Source of the DNA: Cristatella mucedo
Lineage: Eukaryota > Bryozoa > Phylactolaemata > Cristatellidae
Direction: 5' to 3'
Assembly (NCBI GenBank): GCA_009760855.2
Contig: WPIO01000279.1
Location: 1 to 64,000, forward strand
DNA: 64,000 bases
The position numbers were made by a program, and so were the translations under genes. The notes below the pieces were generated by a model. It was not told the DNA's origin, did not search any database, and saw only the letters and a list, made by a program, of their open reading frames with translations. Below, one piece after another: positions 45,660 to 58,292 of the stretch. Position 1 is the first letter of the stretch, and each line of letters starts with the position of its first letter.

Positions 45660-48600
45660 AAAAAGCACCCCATAGCAGCCTCCGTGGCCGGAGTCGCCAG
45701 CTCAGACGCCGCTCGTTGGGCGGGAATAGTGAGCTGAGTACCCGCTCCTTTGGTATTCCTAGCATTGTCTCGAGCCGCTCAGCACGCTCCCCCACATGCC
45801 TCACTGTAAATCTCTCTAACTTAGTGGTCATCAGGCCTGTTGTAACTCCATCGGCCAGACTTAACGCTTGCCTTTGGAATTCTCCCTCAATGTGCAATAA
45901 ACCTCTGGTAATAAGCCAGGTCATTTCTGAAAATGGTATCGAACTGCTCGCCCTAACTGAAACCTGGCTGAAATTGATAAACTGCCCGACAATTAAAGAC
46001 GCTACTCCATCCGGTTTCTCGTTCTTTCACACCCCCAGATCAATCAAAACTGGAGGTGGCGTTGCTATTATCGTGTGCTCGTAATTCAACTTCAAGCCAT
46101 TTGCAGTACCCTCGAAGCAGTCTTTTGAATCAATTGTCTTGGTCACACCCGAAAACAAGCTACTGATAGTGGCAGTAGTCTATCGCCCACCAGGTACCAA
46201 ATCCTCCGTCATCTCAGATTTCTCCGATCTCATTTTGATTTTCTCATATAGCTGCACTTTGTCATCACCAATTATTACCAAATCCTGCTTATCTGACCGC
46301 ATGCAGATCTCAATCAATCTACAGTGTGTGCCCACATCCTCCTCTAAAATAACCTGTGAATCGCGAAACCTCAAGACCCTTGACATTGATGCTGTCCGTG
46401 CGAGAATATCTGCTTCGACTCTGCTGCTCAGTCCTTCCTCCGACCTGTCATCATTGGTAGATAGCTACAACAAGACACTAGCTGACACTCTCGACGAGTT
46501 TGCACCTCTGACAAAGCGCTGTGTGCGCCCCCGCCCAGACGGTCTATGCTTTATCACAGACATTAAACTAGCCAGGTCTACTAAACGAAAGCTTGAAAAA
46601 GCACACACAAGAACCGGACTAACTGTCCTTCGAAAGGCTTATGAAGACTACTGTAAGTCGTACCAATCGATCCTAGCAAAGGCCAAGTCTAGCTTCTATA
46701 GAAACATTGTTGAATCACAGATGCACAATCCAAAAATGCTGATGTCGACAATAAACCATCTCCTCAACCGCTCCCAGATTAGCTCCTAACCTGATGATCC
46801 TTGTGATGATCTAGCGATCGCTCCTCTCGATTCGTTGTGCAGAAGATAGGCAAGATCAGGGAATCCATCCCTGCGATGACAACCTCACCACTAGAATGTT
46901 GTTCCTCGGTTCATCGCTGCACCTCAATGTCTGCATTTAAGCAGGTCACTAGCGATCTAGTCCTAAAGTTCGTATGGCAATCAAAGAAGACAACAAGTCC
47001 TCTGGACCCTATTCCCACTGTCCTGCTCCTACGTTGCATTGATCTGCTGCTGCCATGCATTACTAACATCATTAATATGTCATTAGCCTCAGGTCATGTC
47101 CCAGCACTTTTCAAAAAAGCTGTAGTCAGGCCTCTCCTCAAGAAAGCAACACTCGACCAAGAGAACTTGAGCAACTACCGCCCAGTCTCCCTTCTACCAT
47201 TTCTATCAAAGACACTGGAACGGGTCATGGCAGACCAGCTAAACTGATATATCGAAACCTCACACCTTGCTAGTAAATTCCAGTCCGGCTTTAGAGCTAA
47301 TCACTCCACAGAGTCGGCATCGCTTAGGGTATACCATTACCTACTTAGGAATGCAGACATGGGTAGAGTGTCTCTGCTTGTTTTGCTCGATCTTTCGGCA
47401 GCTTTTGACACAATCAATCACAAAGTTCTTCTGGAGCGCCTCTCAGAGCAGTATCAGTATTGCCCAGGCTAGAGCCTGGGCAATACTGATACTGCTCTGC
47501 AGTGGTTCGGCTCCTATCTCAGCGGTAGACTCCAAAGTATTGACGTGAATGTCAAAGATTATCCGAGGTACCTCTGAAATATGGAGTACCTCAGGGCTCC
47601 GTGCTAGGTCCGGTTCTTTTCACGGTTTATACTCTCCCTCTTGCTGATGTAATTGCCAAGCACAATCTAGGCTTTCACTTCTATGCGGATGACACTCAGT
47701 TGTACCTTTGCTTTGATCCCTCCCAGCCTTCGAGCACCTCAAATTCTCTAAACTCACTTGCTGCATGCATTGATGACATCCGCACAAGGATGGCAGCCAA
47801 TTTTTGCAAAACTAAACGATAACAAAACTAACAGTGTGATTCAGAAATGGGAAAGACTGACGCTCAAACTTGGCTCTGCCAGCATATCTCCTGTCAAAAC
47901 GACCTCTCGTTAGACGACCATATCAGCTCCACAGTCAAATCTGCCTATTTTCAGCTTCATAATATTGCTAAAATTCGGGCTTGCTTAGATAAGGATACCC
48001 CATCTAAGTTGGTCCATGCATTCGTGACATCTCGTCTCGACTTCTGCAACTCACTGCTTACTGGCCTACCAGCATGTGCGATCAGGCGATTGAAGCTGGT
48101 GCAAAACTCTGCAGCTAGGCTTGTCTGTCGTGAGCATCGCAGTTGCCACGTTACTGCACTTCTCGCCGACCTGCACTGGTTACAGTCAAGCAACGGATTG
48201 ACTTACAGGTTTTGACGCTCACTTTTAGGTCCTTTCATTCTATGGCTACAGCCTATCTCTCCAACATACTCCCCCATCAGGCCAAGCATCGTACCACCCG
48301 CTTTTCAAAATCCAACAGTCTATAAATACCTCGTACAAAACTCAAATCCTTTGGAGACCGTGCATTGAGTTCGTATGATCCCAGAGCCTGGAACGCCCTC
48401 CCGACCTGCGTCAGAACATTCCCTGACCAGACCACATTTAAAAGGAACCTAAAAACACACCTATTTATGACAGCATTTAGTGGGTCCCTGTGATTCGTCC
48501 TTGATGTGCTTATGGGTGCTGACACTGTGCATGCTGCTACTAACCACATTTGTATGCTGACTCTGTGCATGTCACCCCTAACCATCTTATTCATTTTGTT

Positions 48601-48716
48601 TGTTTTTCAAGCATGATTTTACTTACCATTTAATTGCATTTCCCTTTGCAGCAAATGTAAAGTGCGTAGAAAGAGATTAAGTTCTCTGGGGGCGCTTTAT
48701 CAAGTACATTATCTTT
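45660..48716 (+). mobile_element. CR1-A, most complete copy (endonuclease to tail)
   Basis: Endonuclease start at 45716-46084 (ISENGIELLALTETWLK, SGFSFFHTPRSIKTGGGVAI), then 46139-46789 (VAVVYRPPGTKSSVISDF; SRNLKTLDIDAVRARIS). The central endonuclease part with the expected GDFN and H motifs is missing between these. Early RT at 46837-47247 has NLSNYRPVSLLPFLSKTLER; motif A LLVLLDLSAAFDTINH at 47375-47425; a hairpin disrupts 47445-47498; motif B 'ctcagggctccgtgctaggt'; motif C FHFYADDTQLYL is intact at 47660-47710. Thumb and C-terminus follow to 48330, then 3' UTR and tail. Several frameshifts make it inactive despite an intact ADD core. Confidence 0.9.
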
Positions 48717-50243
48717 TTTTCTTATTATTGTTAACAGGTCTATCAGCTCCCGATTGGCAGGCCAAAATCACTTAGGCACCTGCAATATGTCTGGGGAGCA
48801 CACGCCCCCAGAATTTGTAAATAAAAATTCGGTTAACACGTAAGGTAACCTCAGCCCATATGACAGGCAGTTGTATATAGCTGGCGGGTATGTATTAGCA
48901 GAGTCTCTTGTTCAGCAAGCTATAGAAATGGCTTTGGCCAAATTATAACTGCAAAATATTTTATTATGCGTCAGAAACTTAGCCAGGACTAGATTTAATA
49001 CATTTTTTAGAGGAAATCGCCGCTGAAGTTTACTTTGCTTAATGTTGTTACGGTTGCAAACTATAAGTATATAGACAGGGCGAATTCTGAGCGAATGCAG
49101 TCTGGCCTTTAAAAGAACAGTTTTCCACTTTTGTGGGGAATCGTTCTGAACAAAGAGTCTATTTTTACTTGTGCACAGCTATTGATAAATAAGTCAGAAA
49201 TGGCCCCATTTGTACGAACTTTGATGCTTAATTTAGTTAAAAGATATATCTTGAAAGCATTATTACAGTGGAATTGAGAAAATCTATTAGTAAAGGTAAC
49301 TGCATATACAATTTATTCTATTACTACTTCGGTGGTTTTCCCTCTGAAAATAAGTCGCAGTATTCATACATATCATGTGTTAACCTAAAGCATCGGCTGC
49401 ACAGGCTGTTGATATGCCATAAGTTTAAATTTGTGTACACTAGCACACTCAATCAAAGATTCCTTATAAATTACCGAGTGCAACCAGTGCTCCAGAACTA
49501 GGTATAAGAATATGAATCAAATCACTTTTTACCCATCTTCACCTAGCCGATGGACGTGAATCGTGTAAGAAAGCTGCACCACGTGGATTTCCTAAGCATC
49601 TTGCATCCGTGCTACATAAATGCTTCATATTCTGCAGCGACTGCTTGTGAGGGTAAACGTCAGGAACTTATACAAAGCCTGAATGTAATCTATTTATTTG
49701 AATTCCAAAAAATCTCCACCCACAACTGAAACTGTTCCTGACTTGCCAAGTAAGATGATATTGATGATCGATCCACGTGCTGACTCTAGTAAACTCACTG
49801 ATCTATTTGATCAGATCCGTAGTTGGTTGACTTAAATACTACGTATATGATTGTTAGAGAGCTGGCCATTAACCTTTATTCAATTAACCAGCACACATTT
49901 TAATTCTTTCTGTGCAGAAAAAGTTGACACAATGCATAGCTTTTGCTTTGTTTAAGTCACTTTGTTTTACCTTAATAGGCTTCGACAGTCATTATTTAGC
50001 TTGCCGAACCATTTCAAAGCTAGAAGTCAAACAAGCTGATGCAAAATTCAGTCATCGGCGGGCTTCTGCAGAAAAATCTGTCATTTGTATTTTTAAATGA
50101 TTTAAACAAAAATACCTCAATATATTGGCCGCAACCATGCATTTTGATAGTAACACCATTGAGGTATATTACTGGGTCATGCGAAATCTAATAATTAGCT
50201 TATCCAGTATAATACAATTTCTTATATAAGCTGATTTACTTAC
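48717..50243. other. AT-rich interval, nothing recognised
   Basis: About 1.5 kb with frames at 49268-49501 and 49912-50100 (+) lacking motifs. It would be intron of the minus-strand gene. Confidence 0.45.
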
Positions 50244-50315
50244 TTATATTCATTTTGGTCACAGCTGATCCAAGATCCCCGTAGGCAGATTTGAATAAAA
50301 GTTGCGAAGATTGGC
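50244..50315 (-). CDS. Candidate exon E4, 72 nt, phase 1-1
   Basis: Minus strand: strong acceptor 'tatatctcgctttcag', strong donor ATAA|GTAAGT. Phase 1 reads QSSQLLFKSAYGDLGSAVTK then MNI. Phase 0 stops at codon 19 but before that reads NFYSNLPTGILDQL, which looks like a leucine-rich repeat, so a 2-base frameshift from an ancestral repeat is possible. Its length, strand and phase match E1-E3. Confidence 0.5.
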
Positions 50316-51044
50316 CTGAAAGCGAGATATATAATTATCGAGAGGCACTATTATCCGGTCAATCTAAAAGTGTAATTGTGTTAGCTTGCCAATCTTTGTC
50401 CTGTTTAAAAGGATCTTACATATACGTAAAGATTTGAAAGTGCTTAAAATTACATCTAGCGAGTCCACTAATGTGAAAGGCCTAACTGTTTGTTTTACTG
50501 GCTTGTGAGGCATTTAAAAATTAAACTTCACCTTGGTTTGGTGGCAAAGCCTGAATTGAATTGCAGTGAGATATAAAAAAGTCGTGCTACACAGTATCCC
50601 ATCCAGCTCGGGTATCGTGCCTCGTTGAGTATTCTTTTACGTAGTAATCTGTTAGCAAACTATAAATCCTGCTTGACACTATGCGGCCGAATAAAATTGA
50701 AACCTCACCACAAGCCTTTTCCACGGTTTAACAAACAAGGTAGTCATTGACTTTAAAAGGCTTGTCAAGAGTTCAAGATGCTTTCACAAAAATGTGTTCC
50801 TTAGACTTCTATAGAACTATCCAACATTTCATGTACAAAAACTCCTCAAGTGAATAGTTAACTCCAATCGTATAACTTACACCTCGTTTCATTATAGGTC
50901 TGCTTAATATGTTAGCACACTTTAAAAGGATAAAATGTCAAAAATATTTCAAACAGGTTCAAGATACAGCTTTCAATTGTAACTTCTCTTTTTCATGAAA
51001 CTAATCCATCTTATACTGCAAGGATAAAGGGAATGTCAATTCCC
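50316..51044. other. AT-rich interval, nothing recognised
   Basis: No supported feature. Confidence 0.45.
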
Positions 51045-51925
51045 TAATCATGCTAGATTAATCTGCAGCCATGAAAATCGTTTATCACAATGTCCTTGAC
51101 AAATTGAGAACAATCAATCTGGCAAAAAATGTAGTGGCTTGGTTTGCATCTTATTTGCCCGATCGGGTTCAATCTATGTCGTGGAAGTCAGTTCTTATCA
51201 ACCTGACTAGTCACCCGTGAAGTCTCTCATGGGTCGATCCTCAGTCTCTTGGTGAGTAGGATTTCACAGTTATGGTAAGGAAATGCAGCTGTATCTATCA
51301 TTTAAGAAGTTTAAATCCACTAGAGCAACCCAAGAACTGAATGCTTGCCATGCCGCTATTCGATCATGGATGTCAGAAGAATTCTTTAAACTAAGCAAAG
51401 ATGAAAATGACCTGATGCCATCAGGATCCATTTCACAGAGAGCATCGCTTTTAAAATGTGATGCTGTCGTGGGAGCACCATCATCTGCTTGGAATTCAAG
51501 TTTCCTCTTCGATAAAAGCTTACAATCTAAAATTCTAAAGGTAGCCATCACGTCCAATCTCTATATAGCATCATGTATGACGATGTTCCATTCCTCCTAA
51601 AGATCGTTGGAGACACAAGCTTAAGCTATGTAGGTCTTAAACTAGATTGCTTTCACGATTCTTACACGACGAAAACCGCACTCCTGCTATCGACTATGGC
51701 ACACCCTTTCTAGCTGACCACAACTGCTACTTTCATTTTACTCACTACGTTAACTGCTCTCCTGATTCTGCTAATTTTTACACTGCATATTTGTTGACTA
51801 AGATGAAGTCTGTTGGCTACTCAATGTATATGGAGATCCGCTTAGGCTATGAGTGCACTATACAAAACTTCCATGCGTGACACCAATATGGCCTTTGTAC
51901 TCTGTGGAGGTACAGACGGAGATAA
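51045..51925 (+). mobile_element. Family B LINE with internal deletion
   Basis: RT pieces: YHNVLDKLRTINLAKNVVAW then FASYLPDRVQSM (after motif A) at 51087-51180, then MQLYLSFKKFKSTRATQELN and IRSWMSEEFFKLSKDENDL at 51283-51420. The latter are equivalent to the segment after the catalytic ADD, which itself is lost. After about 51600 the frame jumps to the last codons and the 3' UTR ends at 'acagacggagataa'. Confidence 0.8.
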
Positions 51926-52717
51926 AGTGTGTTGCTAGACTGTAAACTAAAGTAATTTATCCATTATTTCCAAGAGGCTTCATGGGCTCAATCTTTATAA
52001 TTGATTCTACTGATATTGTTGGTCTCTACATCCTAGATTTCAAGTGGTTTGCATTCACTTTGGAAACTTTGGTTCTTTAAATCCCTTGTTGATCGGGTTC
52101 ACGTGACAACAAATTACAACGGTTGGCAGCTGTCAATTGCTACCTAGGTATCCCTTGCTCTTTTCCCAGAAAAATTTGATCTTATTTCTGCTTTGCATGC
52201 GTCGGATGATTTCAAAATCAGCTTGATTAACTATGGACAACACAAGCACCAAATTTTGTGAGTGACTTAATCAGTTTCTTTGGTTTATTTTGTATCGTTT
52301 CCTTAGAATATTTGTATGACCCTATTAAAATTAAAAGTTGCAGATTCAACCATATGTTTTCACACCGCTGTACCTCCGGAAACCTATAGCTATATTCTGC
52401 TTACATGACCAATGAGAATATCTGTCTGGAGCACAAAAGAAAACTGGCAAAGGCGCTGACCCGGCCCACTTCTTGCAGTATTCGACACAAGCAGCAATTA
52501 CAGTGCAGCAGTGGCTTCTGCCATCCGGTAGCAGGCTGCTCCTAGTACAAACGTGGTAATGCCAATAGAGGAGGGACTCAGCAACCGTTGTCGTAATTAG
52601 ATCTGGTCATGCTCCTGTAGGGAGGCCAGCTATGCCTTCCCCCTCCCCGTCTTTGCTCTTGTCACCTGCCGTCTTCCTACGTTGCATCCAGCTATTCTCT
52701 CAGTTGGGGCCTAAGCA
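51926..52717. other. Unassigned interval, partly GC-rich
   Basis: 52440-52700 is GC-rich with no recognised gene. Confidence 0.4.
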
Positions 52718-52894
52718 ATCCTAACTGATTAAATTGCCTCATTTTTGAATAGCTACGGGAGAACCTTTATGGCTCCAGCACCGCTCGCAGTGGCGATAAA
52801 GGATAACCCACTGCAAGAATCGAACCCACGACCTCGGAACCTAGGTCGTGAAAGCAACAGCCTTACCCTGTGCCCCATCACGGCTACCTTCTCT
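52718..52894 (-). mobile_element. SINE S1, well preserved
   Basis: Reverse complement of S1: 'cctaactgattaaattgcct' (3' end), 'cagtggcgataaaggataac', 'gaatcgaacccacgac' (B box) and 'ccctgtgccccatcacggct' (A box). Confidence 0.8.
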
Positions 52895-53799
52895 GAGGAT
52901 CTCAGGCCGACAAAGGTTGTGATACACCAGGCCTGCTGTTTGTTGGCTGGTGGATGTTTGTGGGCTTGAAGGTTCACGACTGCGATTGCCTAGACATGGT
53001 ACTGATGGGAATTGCCATGACTCGGTCATACCTCAGAACGCCTACCATCAGCTCATATGGGCAAGGTCGTTAAAATGGCTTGCCCATGTTGAGCAACTGT
53101 TCTCTGTTGCTGCAGGCTATCAGTGCAAAACGTAGCCTGGTTCAAAACCCCTGATCACCATTCTTTTGACCTAATGACCCTGCAGTTTTCCGGCAGGTTC
53201 TTCCACTGTTCTGGCCGGTGGTATAGCTCTTAAGTTAGACCTGATGCTAAGCAAATTCACCAAAATAATCATTTTCATTTGGATGTCGTCGTTAGACAGC
53301 CAGCAATATGAGGTGATTGACGACGCCGAACAATACCGTAAAATATGAAGCCATTGCCCTGTAAGTCCTGAGTTTTAATTATTGGTCGGTAAATGTAGGA
53401 CCCCTTTTAACCAGAGCTCTTGGCACCTGGTTGCATGAAAATGGTGACTGCCTGGTAGAGCTGGACATACGATGTGAGGTTGGGTGCAGGATTGCAGTGA
53501 CTTTAACTCGCAATAGCCGCTAGCAGCTCGAAAGCCATCCGGTCACTGGCACCAGCATTGGCAGACATCGCACTCGACTGAGGTTGGGCAGGGTAATGCT
53601 TGATAACGAGCACATGCCTCACTTTTCAGTTAAACAGCTGTATTCATGGAATTTGCTTTAGCTGAATTTTTAGCGGCTGCTTTGCAATTGCCCCACAGGA
53701 GAAAACAAACAATTGGCAAAAAGCCAAAAATTCATGAATGAAACTTGGAAATCAATATCTGCTTACGAATAAACCTTATCCACACTGCTTAACTCTTAC
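52895..53799. other. Unassigned interval
   Basis: GC-richer to about 53600. Frames up to 74 codons have no motif. A tRNA-like look around 53060-53160 was rejected. Confidence 0.4.
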
Positions 53800-53871
53800 C
53801 TTGATTATGGTCACGAGCAATCTCCGAGGATTCCCGATGCCATTTTTCCAAAGTCATCAAGTCGATGATAG
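53800..53871 (-). CDS. Candidate exon E3, 72 nt, phase 1-1
   Basis: Minus strand: excellent acceptor 'gatttttatttttag', donor CAAG|GTAAGAG. Only phase 1 is open throughout: IIDLMTLEKWHRESSEIARD then HNQ. Phase 2, stopped at codon 20, contains DDFGKMASGILGDCS, with a leucine-rich-repeat look. Both the end of this exon and that of E4 contain TGACCAWAAT-type sequence just before the donor, suggesting the two exons share ancestry. Confidence 0.5.
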
Positions 53872-54126
53872 CTAAAAATAAAAATCTTTGGCATAATTGA
53901 TAGCAGCAGACATATAGTGAAGCCTAAAATTGAAAGGCGTAAAGCAATACGTGTTTTTGCGTTCCATATAAATTCCCGCTCATTGAAAAGGAGAAATGGC
54001 TTAATCCAAGCCTAATGATCTTACGGGTAGCTACTAATTTAGTTCAGCCTGCAGGAAAATATCAATGTGATTGAATCATAATTTTCCCATACTTGCTTAT
54101 TGGAAAGGACAATTTCATCTCACAAA

Positions 54127-54129
<3 letters not shown>
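53872..54129. other. Unassigned AT-rich interval
   Basis: Intron-like, nothing recognised. Confidence 0.4.
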
Positions 54130-54166
<37 letters not shown>

Positions 54167-54240
54167 TATAACATTATATATATATATATATTATATATTA
54201 TATATATATATATATTATACGTATATATATATATTATAAT
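54130..54240. repeat. AT-rich array with self-complementary blocks
   Basis: Runs of TA separated by TAATATA and CATTATATA, able to form many hairpins. Confidence 0.85.
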
Positions 54241-54249
54241 TAGAAATAA

Positions 54250-55228
54250 TCTTTCATTGACAGTGTATCCCGACTATCCGTAGCAATCCTTATTCAAATG
54301 CAAGTTGGATTCCTAAACTCATTAGCTAATAAATTCTCGATGTTAAATGATGATAAAACCGAACTGCTGCTCATAGGACACCCTAAGCGTGTGGCTGGAC
54401 TAAAGGCTTTGCTCTTCTAATAGGCGATGCTGTTTTGTTACCCTCACCTCGTCCTCCAAAATTTAGGGGTCGTTTAAGACTGCTTCTAAAGCTAGCCATC
54501 GCATCCGATGCCTATCCAAGATTAGGTGCTGTCTTTCACAGTGGCTTGTAAAAAAATTACCTAGCTCCTTAATTCTGTCTTGGCTGGACTATTAGAATTC
54601 TCTTTTGGCTGGGCTACGAAGGAAAGCAACTAGGCCTCTGCAGCTGACTCTGAATATGGCTGCAAGGCTAGTGTTCAAGTCACAGAGGTTTTAGCTCGTG
54701 TCTCCTTTGCTAAAAGAGCTCAGATTGATGCCGATTGAGCAACCGCTACAGAGCAAAGTTCTTACGCTGTCCCACAAGGCCCGTCATGGCTTAGCTCCTT
54801 TGTACCTAGCTGAACTGCTGCACCGGTTTCAGCCTCTTCACGCCCCCAGGTCCTGTACGGACAATCAATTATCTGTTCCATTCCTCCGCCTAAAGGCCGT
54901 TGGGGACATAAGCTTTAGCTCTGCAGGTTCTAGGCTGTAGAACTCGCATCCATAAGTCTTAGGCAAAGAGAACTACTCTCAAGCTGCCGACTAAGGCTCA
55001 TCCTTTTCAGCGGTCCAGAGCTGCTACTTCCATGCTACCCAGTACCTCAAATGCTCCTCAGACTCTACTATGCTTCCCACTTTATCTTTGTTGCGTGAGA
55101 TTAAGTGTGTTGGCTACCGAATGCGTACCGAAAGCCGCTTAGGCTGTGAGGGTGCTATTCAAAACTCGCCTGCGTAACACCCACATGGTTTTTGTGACTT
55201 TGTGGAGTTACAGACGGCGATAAATATG
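54250..55228 (+). mobile_element. Family B LINE, 3' part
   Basis: LANKFSMLNDDKTELLLIGH-like codons at 54325-54380, then degraded sequence, then the frame 54698-54940 (MSPLLKELRLMPIEQPLQSK..., KARHGLAPLYLAELLHRF, LRLKAVGDISFSSAG), and the 3' UTR 'gaatgcgtaccgaaagccgc' ending 'acagacggcgataaat'. Catalytic RT motifs are absent. Confidence 0.8.
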
Positions 55229-55504
55229 CGGTCAGGGCTCAGGAAGAAAACAATGACAACGTTCGTAAACATGGAAAGTACATGACGAGCCTAAATGCTA
55301 CTTACGATATTTTGAGATTTAAATTAGGATTATTTGCTCGCAAGCCTTTGTAATTGTGTATTCACTTCTTTCACATTGAAAATTTACTAGGAAGTAAGTA
55401 TGCTTTTTTTGGAGAAATAATTAATAACCCTCTAAACGGTCGGCTTAGCTATGTCCGCTAGTACGACGGTCAACCGTAGACTTTACTCAGACTGAGCAGT
55501 GATT

Positions 55505-55612
55505 TTGGAACTACGAACATTCCCTCCCGAGACCTTTCTCCACGGACATTTCCCCCTGAGGTAGAACATTCCCCCCCTTTGAATTGGGAACTTCCTCCCC
55601 TCCAGAATGGAA
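55505..55612. repeat. C-rich complement of the GGGGAAATGTCC module, copy 4
   Basis: 'cggacatttccccctgaggt' and 'agaacattccccccc' repeat. In reverse complement they match copies 1-3, and 'cctgaggt(a)agacattccccc' is shared with 37950-37970. Confidence 0.7.
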
Positions 55613-55972
<360 letters not shown>

Positions 55973-55984
55973 GATCTGATGTGT

Positions 55985-56950
55985 AGGTTGAAACAATTAA
56001 TGAAAGGACCTAAAAGGATGTAAGAAGGCTTTTATGCATCGCTTCATAGCGAGGAAGTGCATGTAGGTAAGAAGGGATGTGACATGGCAACTGCATAGCT
56101 CACGACAGGCAAGCCTAGCTGATGAATTTTGCACTAACTGTACTAGCCTGATAGTACAAGCCTGTAGACGAGCAAAAGATGAGTTACCACAGTCAAGACG
56201 GGATGTCACAAATAAACGGATCAACTGAGATACCGCATCCCTGTTAAGTTATCTCAAATTTTTGCAATGTTGTAAAGGCTAATTACTTGACTGTGGAGCT
56301 TATGTGGTCGCCCAGTAAAAATTCACTTCGGAACATGACACCAAGATTTTGTGCCAATTTAACAGAAGATATGCTGGCAAATCCGTTTTTAGACTTTAGC
56401 CTTTTCAATTTCTAAATCACATCAGGTTGCCCAAAAACTAATACACATCAATACTTTGTAGTCTCACACTGAGACCAGATCTGAGCCATTGTGGTACAGT
56501 GCCAGTAATTCCCGGCGAGATGAGAAGCAGTGAAGAAGGTCTTGACGATCGGTTGCATCAAAACCTGCTGAAATATTGAGCGAAGCAAGCAGAGAAAATC
56601 TATTTAGATCTGCATTTCTAAGTAGGTCATTATGCAAATCTAGCGATGCCGAATGTTTTGAGTGATTAGCTATAAATCCAGACTGGAACTTACGTGCAGT
56701 TTTTGAAATTTTAAAAGATGAGTTCAGCTTGTCTCCCGAGACTGGTTCCGGAGTCTTTGATAGTAGTGGGAGAAGGTAGACTGGGCGGAGGTTGCTAAAT
56801 TTCTTTCATTTATTGTCGCTTTACCGAGTATTGACACGACTTCAACCTTGTATAAAGGTACTGAGACACGACCTGAGGCTAATGATATATTTAAGATGCT
56901 AACTATGCATTTCAGCAGCTGATTCACACATCATAGATGGTAGACAGTGG
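55985..56950 (-). mobile_element. CR1-A RT fragment, degenerate, no 3' tail
   Basis: Reverse complement of thumb (SRLDCGNSSFARLQAC at 55997-56224), then 'gcttatgtggtcgcccagta', a jump near 56455 that deletes the catalytic ADD, then motif B/A region (LSASLDLHNDLLRNADL-like) and early RT at 56724-56927. Stops throughout. Confidence 0.7.
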
Positions 56951-57169
56951 GAAAAGGATTATGAGTATTAGTAGTCTTCTTCGATTGGGAAGTAAACTCT
57001 AGGACGCGATTACTATTCATCTCGATCCGCTAGCACTCCTAGTTACAGGTCTTTAACGTGAGTATCAGGTACAGAGGCAGCCAGCCTAGCTTAGAGAGAT
57101 CAACTAAACCATAACAGTAGCAATGACCAGCTTCATGACCCTAGTTCATGCTTAGGAAAGGCGACTTAC
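56951..57169. other. Short unassigned interval
   Basis: Nothing recognised. Confidence 0.4.
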
Positions 57170-57241
57170 CTAACCGAAGGTCCGATAATTGATCCAGATA
57201 CTGATCATACAAACTGATGATGATTTCATCTCGCATGTAAT
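57170..57241 (-). CDS. Candidate exon E2, 72 nt, phase 1-1
   Basis: Minus strand: acceptor 'gatttctgctatattttag', donor TTAG|GTAAGTCG. Only phase 1 is open to the end: YMRDEIIISLYDQYLDQLSD then LRL. The spacing of Met, Ile, Leu (LxxLxxLxL at its end) is the most leucine-rich-repeat-like of the series, and 24 residues per 72-nt exon is a common arrangement in such proteins. It joins in frame with E1 and E3. The product remains unidentified. Confidence 0.55.
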   Translation of the reverse strand: MTCEMKSSSVCMISIWINYRTFG

Positions 57242-58002
57242 CTAAAATATAGCAGAAATCACAAATACAAAGAATAAATGCAATTGGCTAAGTGAGTGAA
57301 AAACTCAAACGACTGAGAAAAGTCAGCTTTATAAGGTAAGTATAGTTTCTTCAGTGAAATTTTAACTCTTTAATGAACTCTGGATCATTGCAGACTTGTG
57401 ATTTTGTTTATATAGCTGTGATCAATACTTATGCTATGCAATCCATATATTTACAGGTTAATAGTAAAATGGTAGCCATGCAGCCTCTTTGGAAACATTT
57501 AGTAAGATGCAAATAAGCTTCCCAGGAAACAACTTGAAAATTGCAATTGAACATTCGTGGGGTATAGCTCTCATCAATTGAATTATAGTTAGGGTTAAAT
57601 TTAATTTAGGATTCCTCAATTTGTCATAAATGAACCTCTTGATGTTATCAGCAAAATTAAACTTTAGTTTTATCATAGTCCAGGTAAGGTATCTCTGGCA
57701 TATATCCGGCTATAACTCAGCATGGCCATTACTACTAATTTGTCAAACTGTGGAGCTTTTAATAGCTAAATGGGACTAATATAATTTTGGTTCACTTTGA
57801 GTATCCCAAACACCCTTTAACGTTGCTAAGTGGAACTGAATAACATTGTATATACGGAATGACAGTTAAGCAATGAGATAGTTTAGAAGTAATATTCAGG
57901 ATCCCAGGCAAAAATGTATAGTAGTGGGCTAGGATTAAGCTGCTCAAGAAATTACAAAGTGATATCTTCAGCCGACGTTCATGAATGTGAAAGCTTCTTG
58001 TT
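57242..58002. other. AT-rich interval with a 94-bp segment duplicated at 60031-60124
   Basis: 57624-57717 is nearly identical to 60031-60124. Nothing else is recognised. Confidence 0.55.
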
Positions 58003-58165
58003 AAGAATGATGGCTCAAAGGCAAGGTGGTTGCTTTTCACGACCTCAACCCCAATGTCTCAGGTCCGAACCTTCGGGTGGGCGACTCTTTATCAGTGGTG
58101 AAAGTAGCTGTGGTAGAGGTTGAGGCTGTGCAGTCGCTACACAAATGAGGGTGTCGAATCAGCAA
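58003..58165 (+). mobile_element. SINE S1, diverged
   Basis: 'gatggctcaaaggcaaggtg' (A-box region), a damaged B box ('caggtccgaaccttc'), then 'gcgactctttatcagtggtg' and the 3' part 'gaatcagcaag'. Confidence 0.65.
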
Positions 58166-58292
58166 GTCGTTTTACTCCTTCTATCAGTATTATAACGAAG
58201 AAAGAGAAAAGGACGTTACCTTCCATTCTTCATCTTATGGTACGAGGATGTTAAACATGGTCCAGTAGCTCTGATTAGCTATCTGAGCTATC

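Noticed and set aside
53060-53160. A further tRNA-like element with a B-box-like GGTTCAAAACC
   Set aside because: No convincing A box and no second copy.
58200-58290. Another 72-nt exon using GTAACG near 58226
   Set aside because: The phase-1 frame has an in-frame TGA, and the phases do not fit the series.
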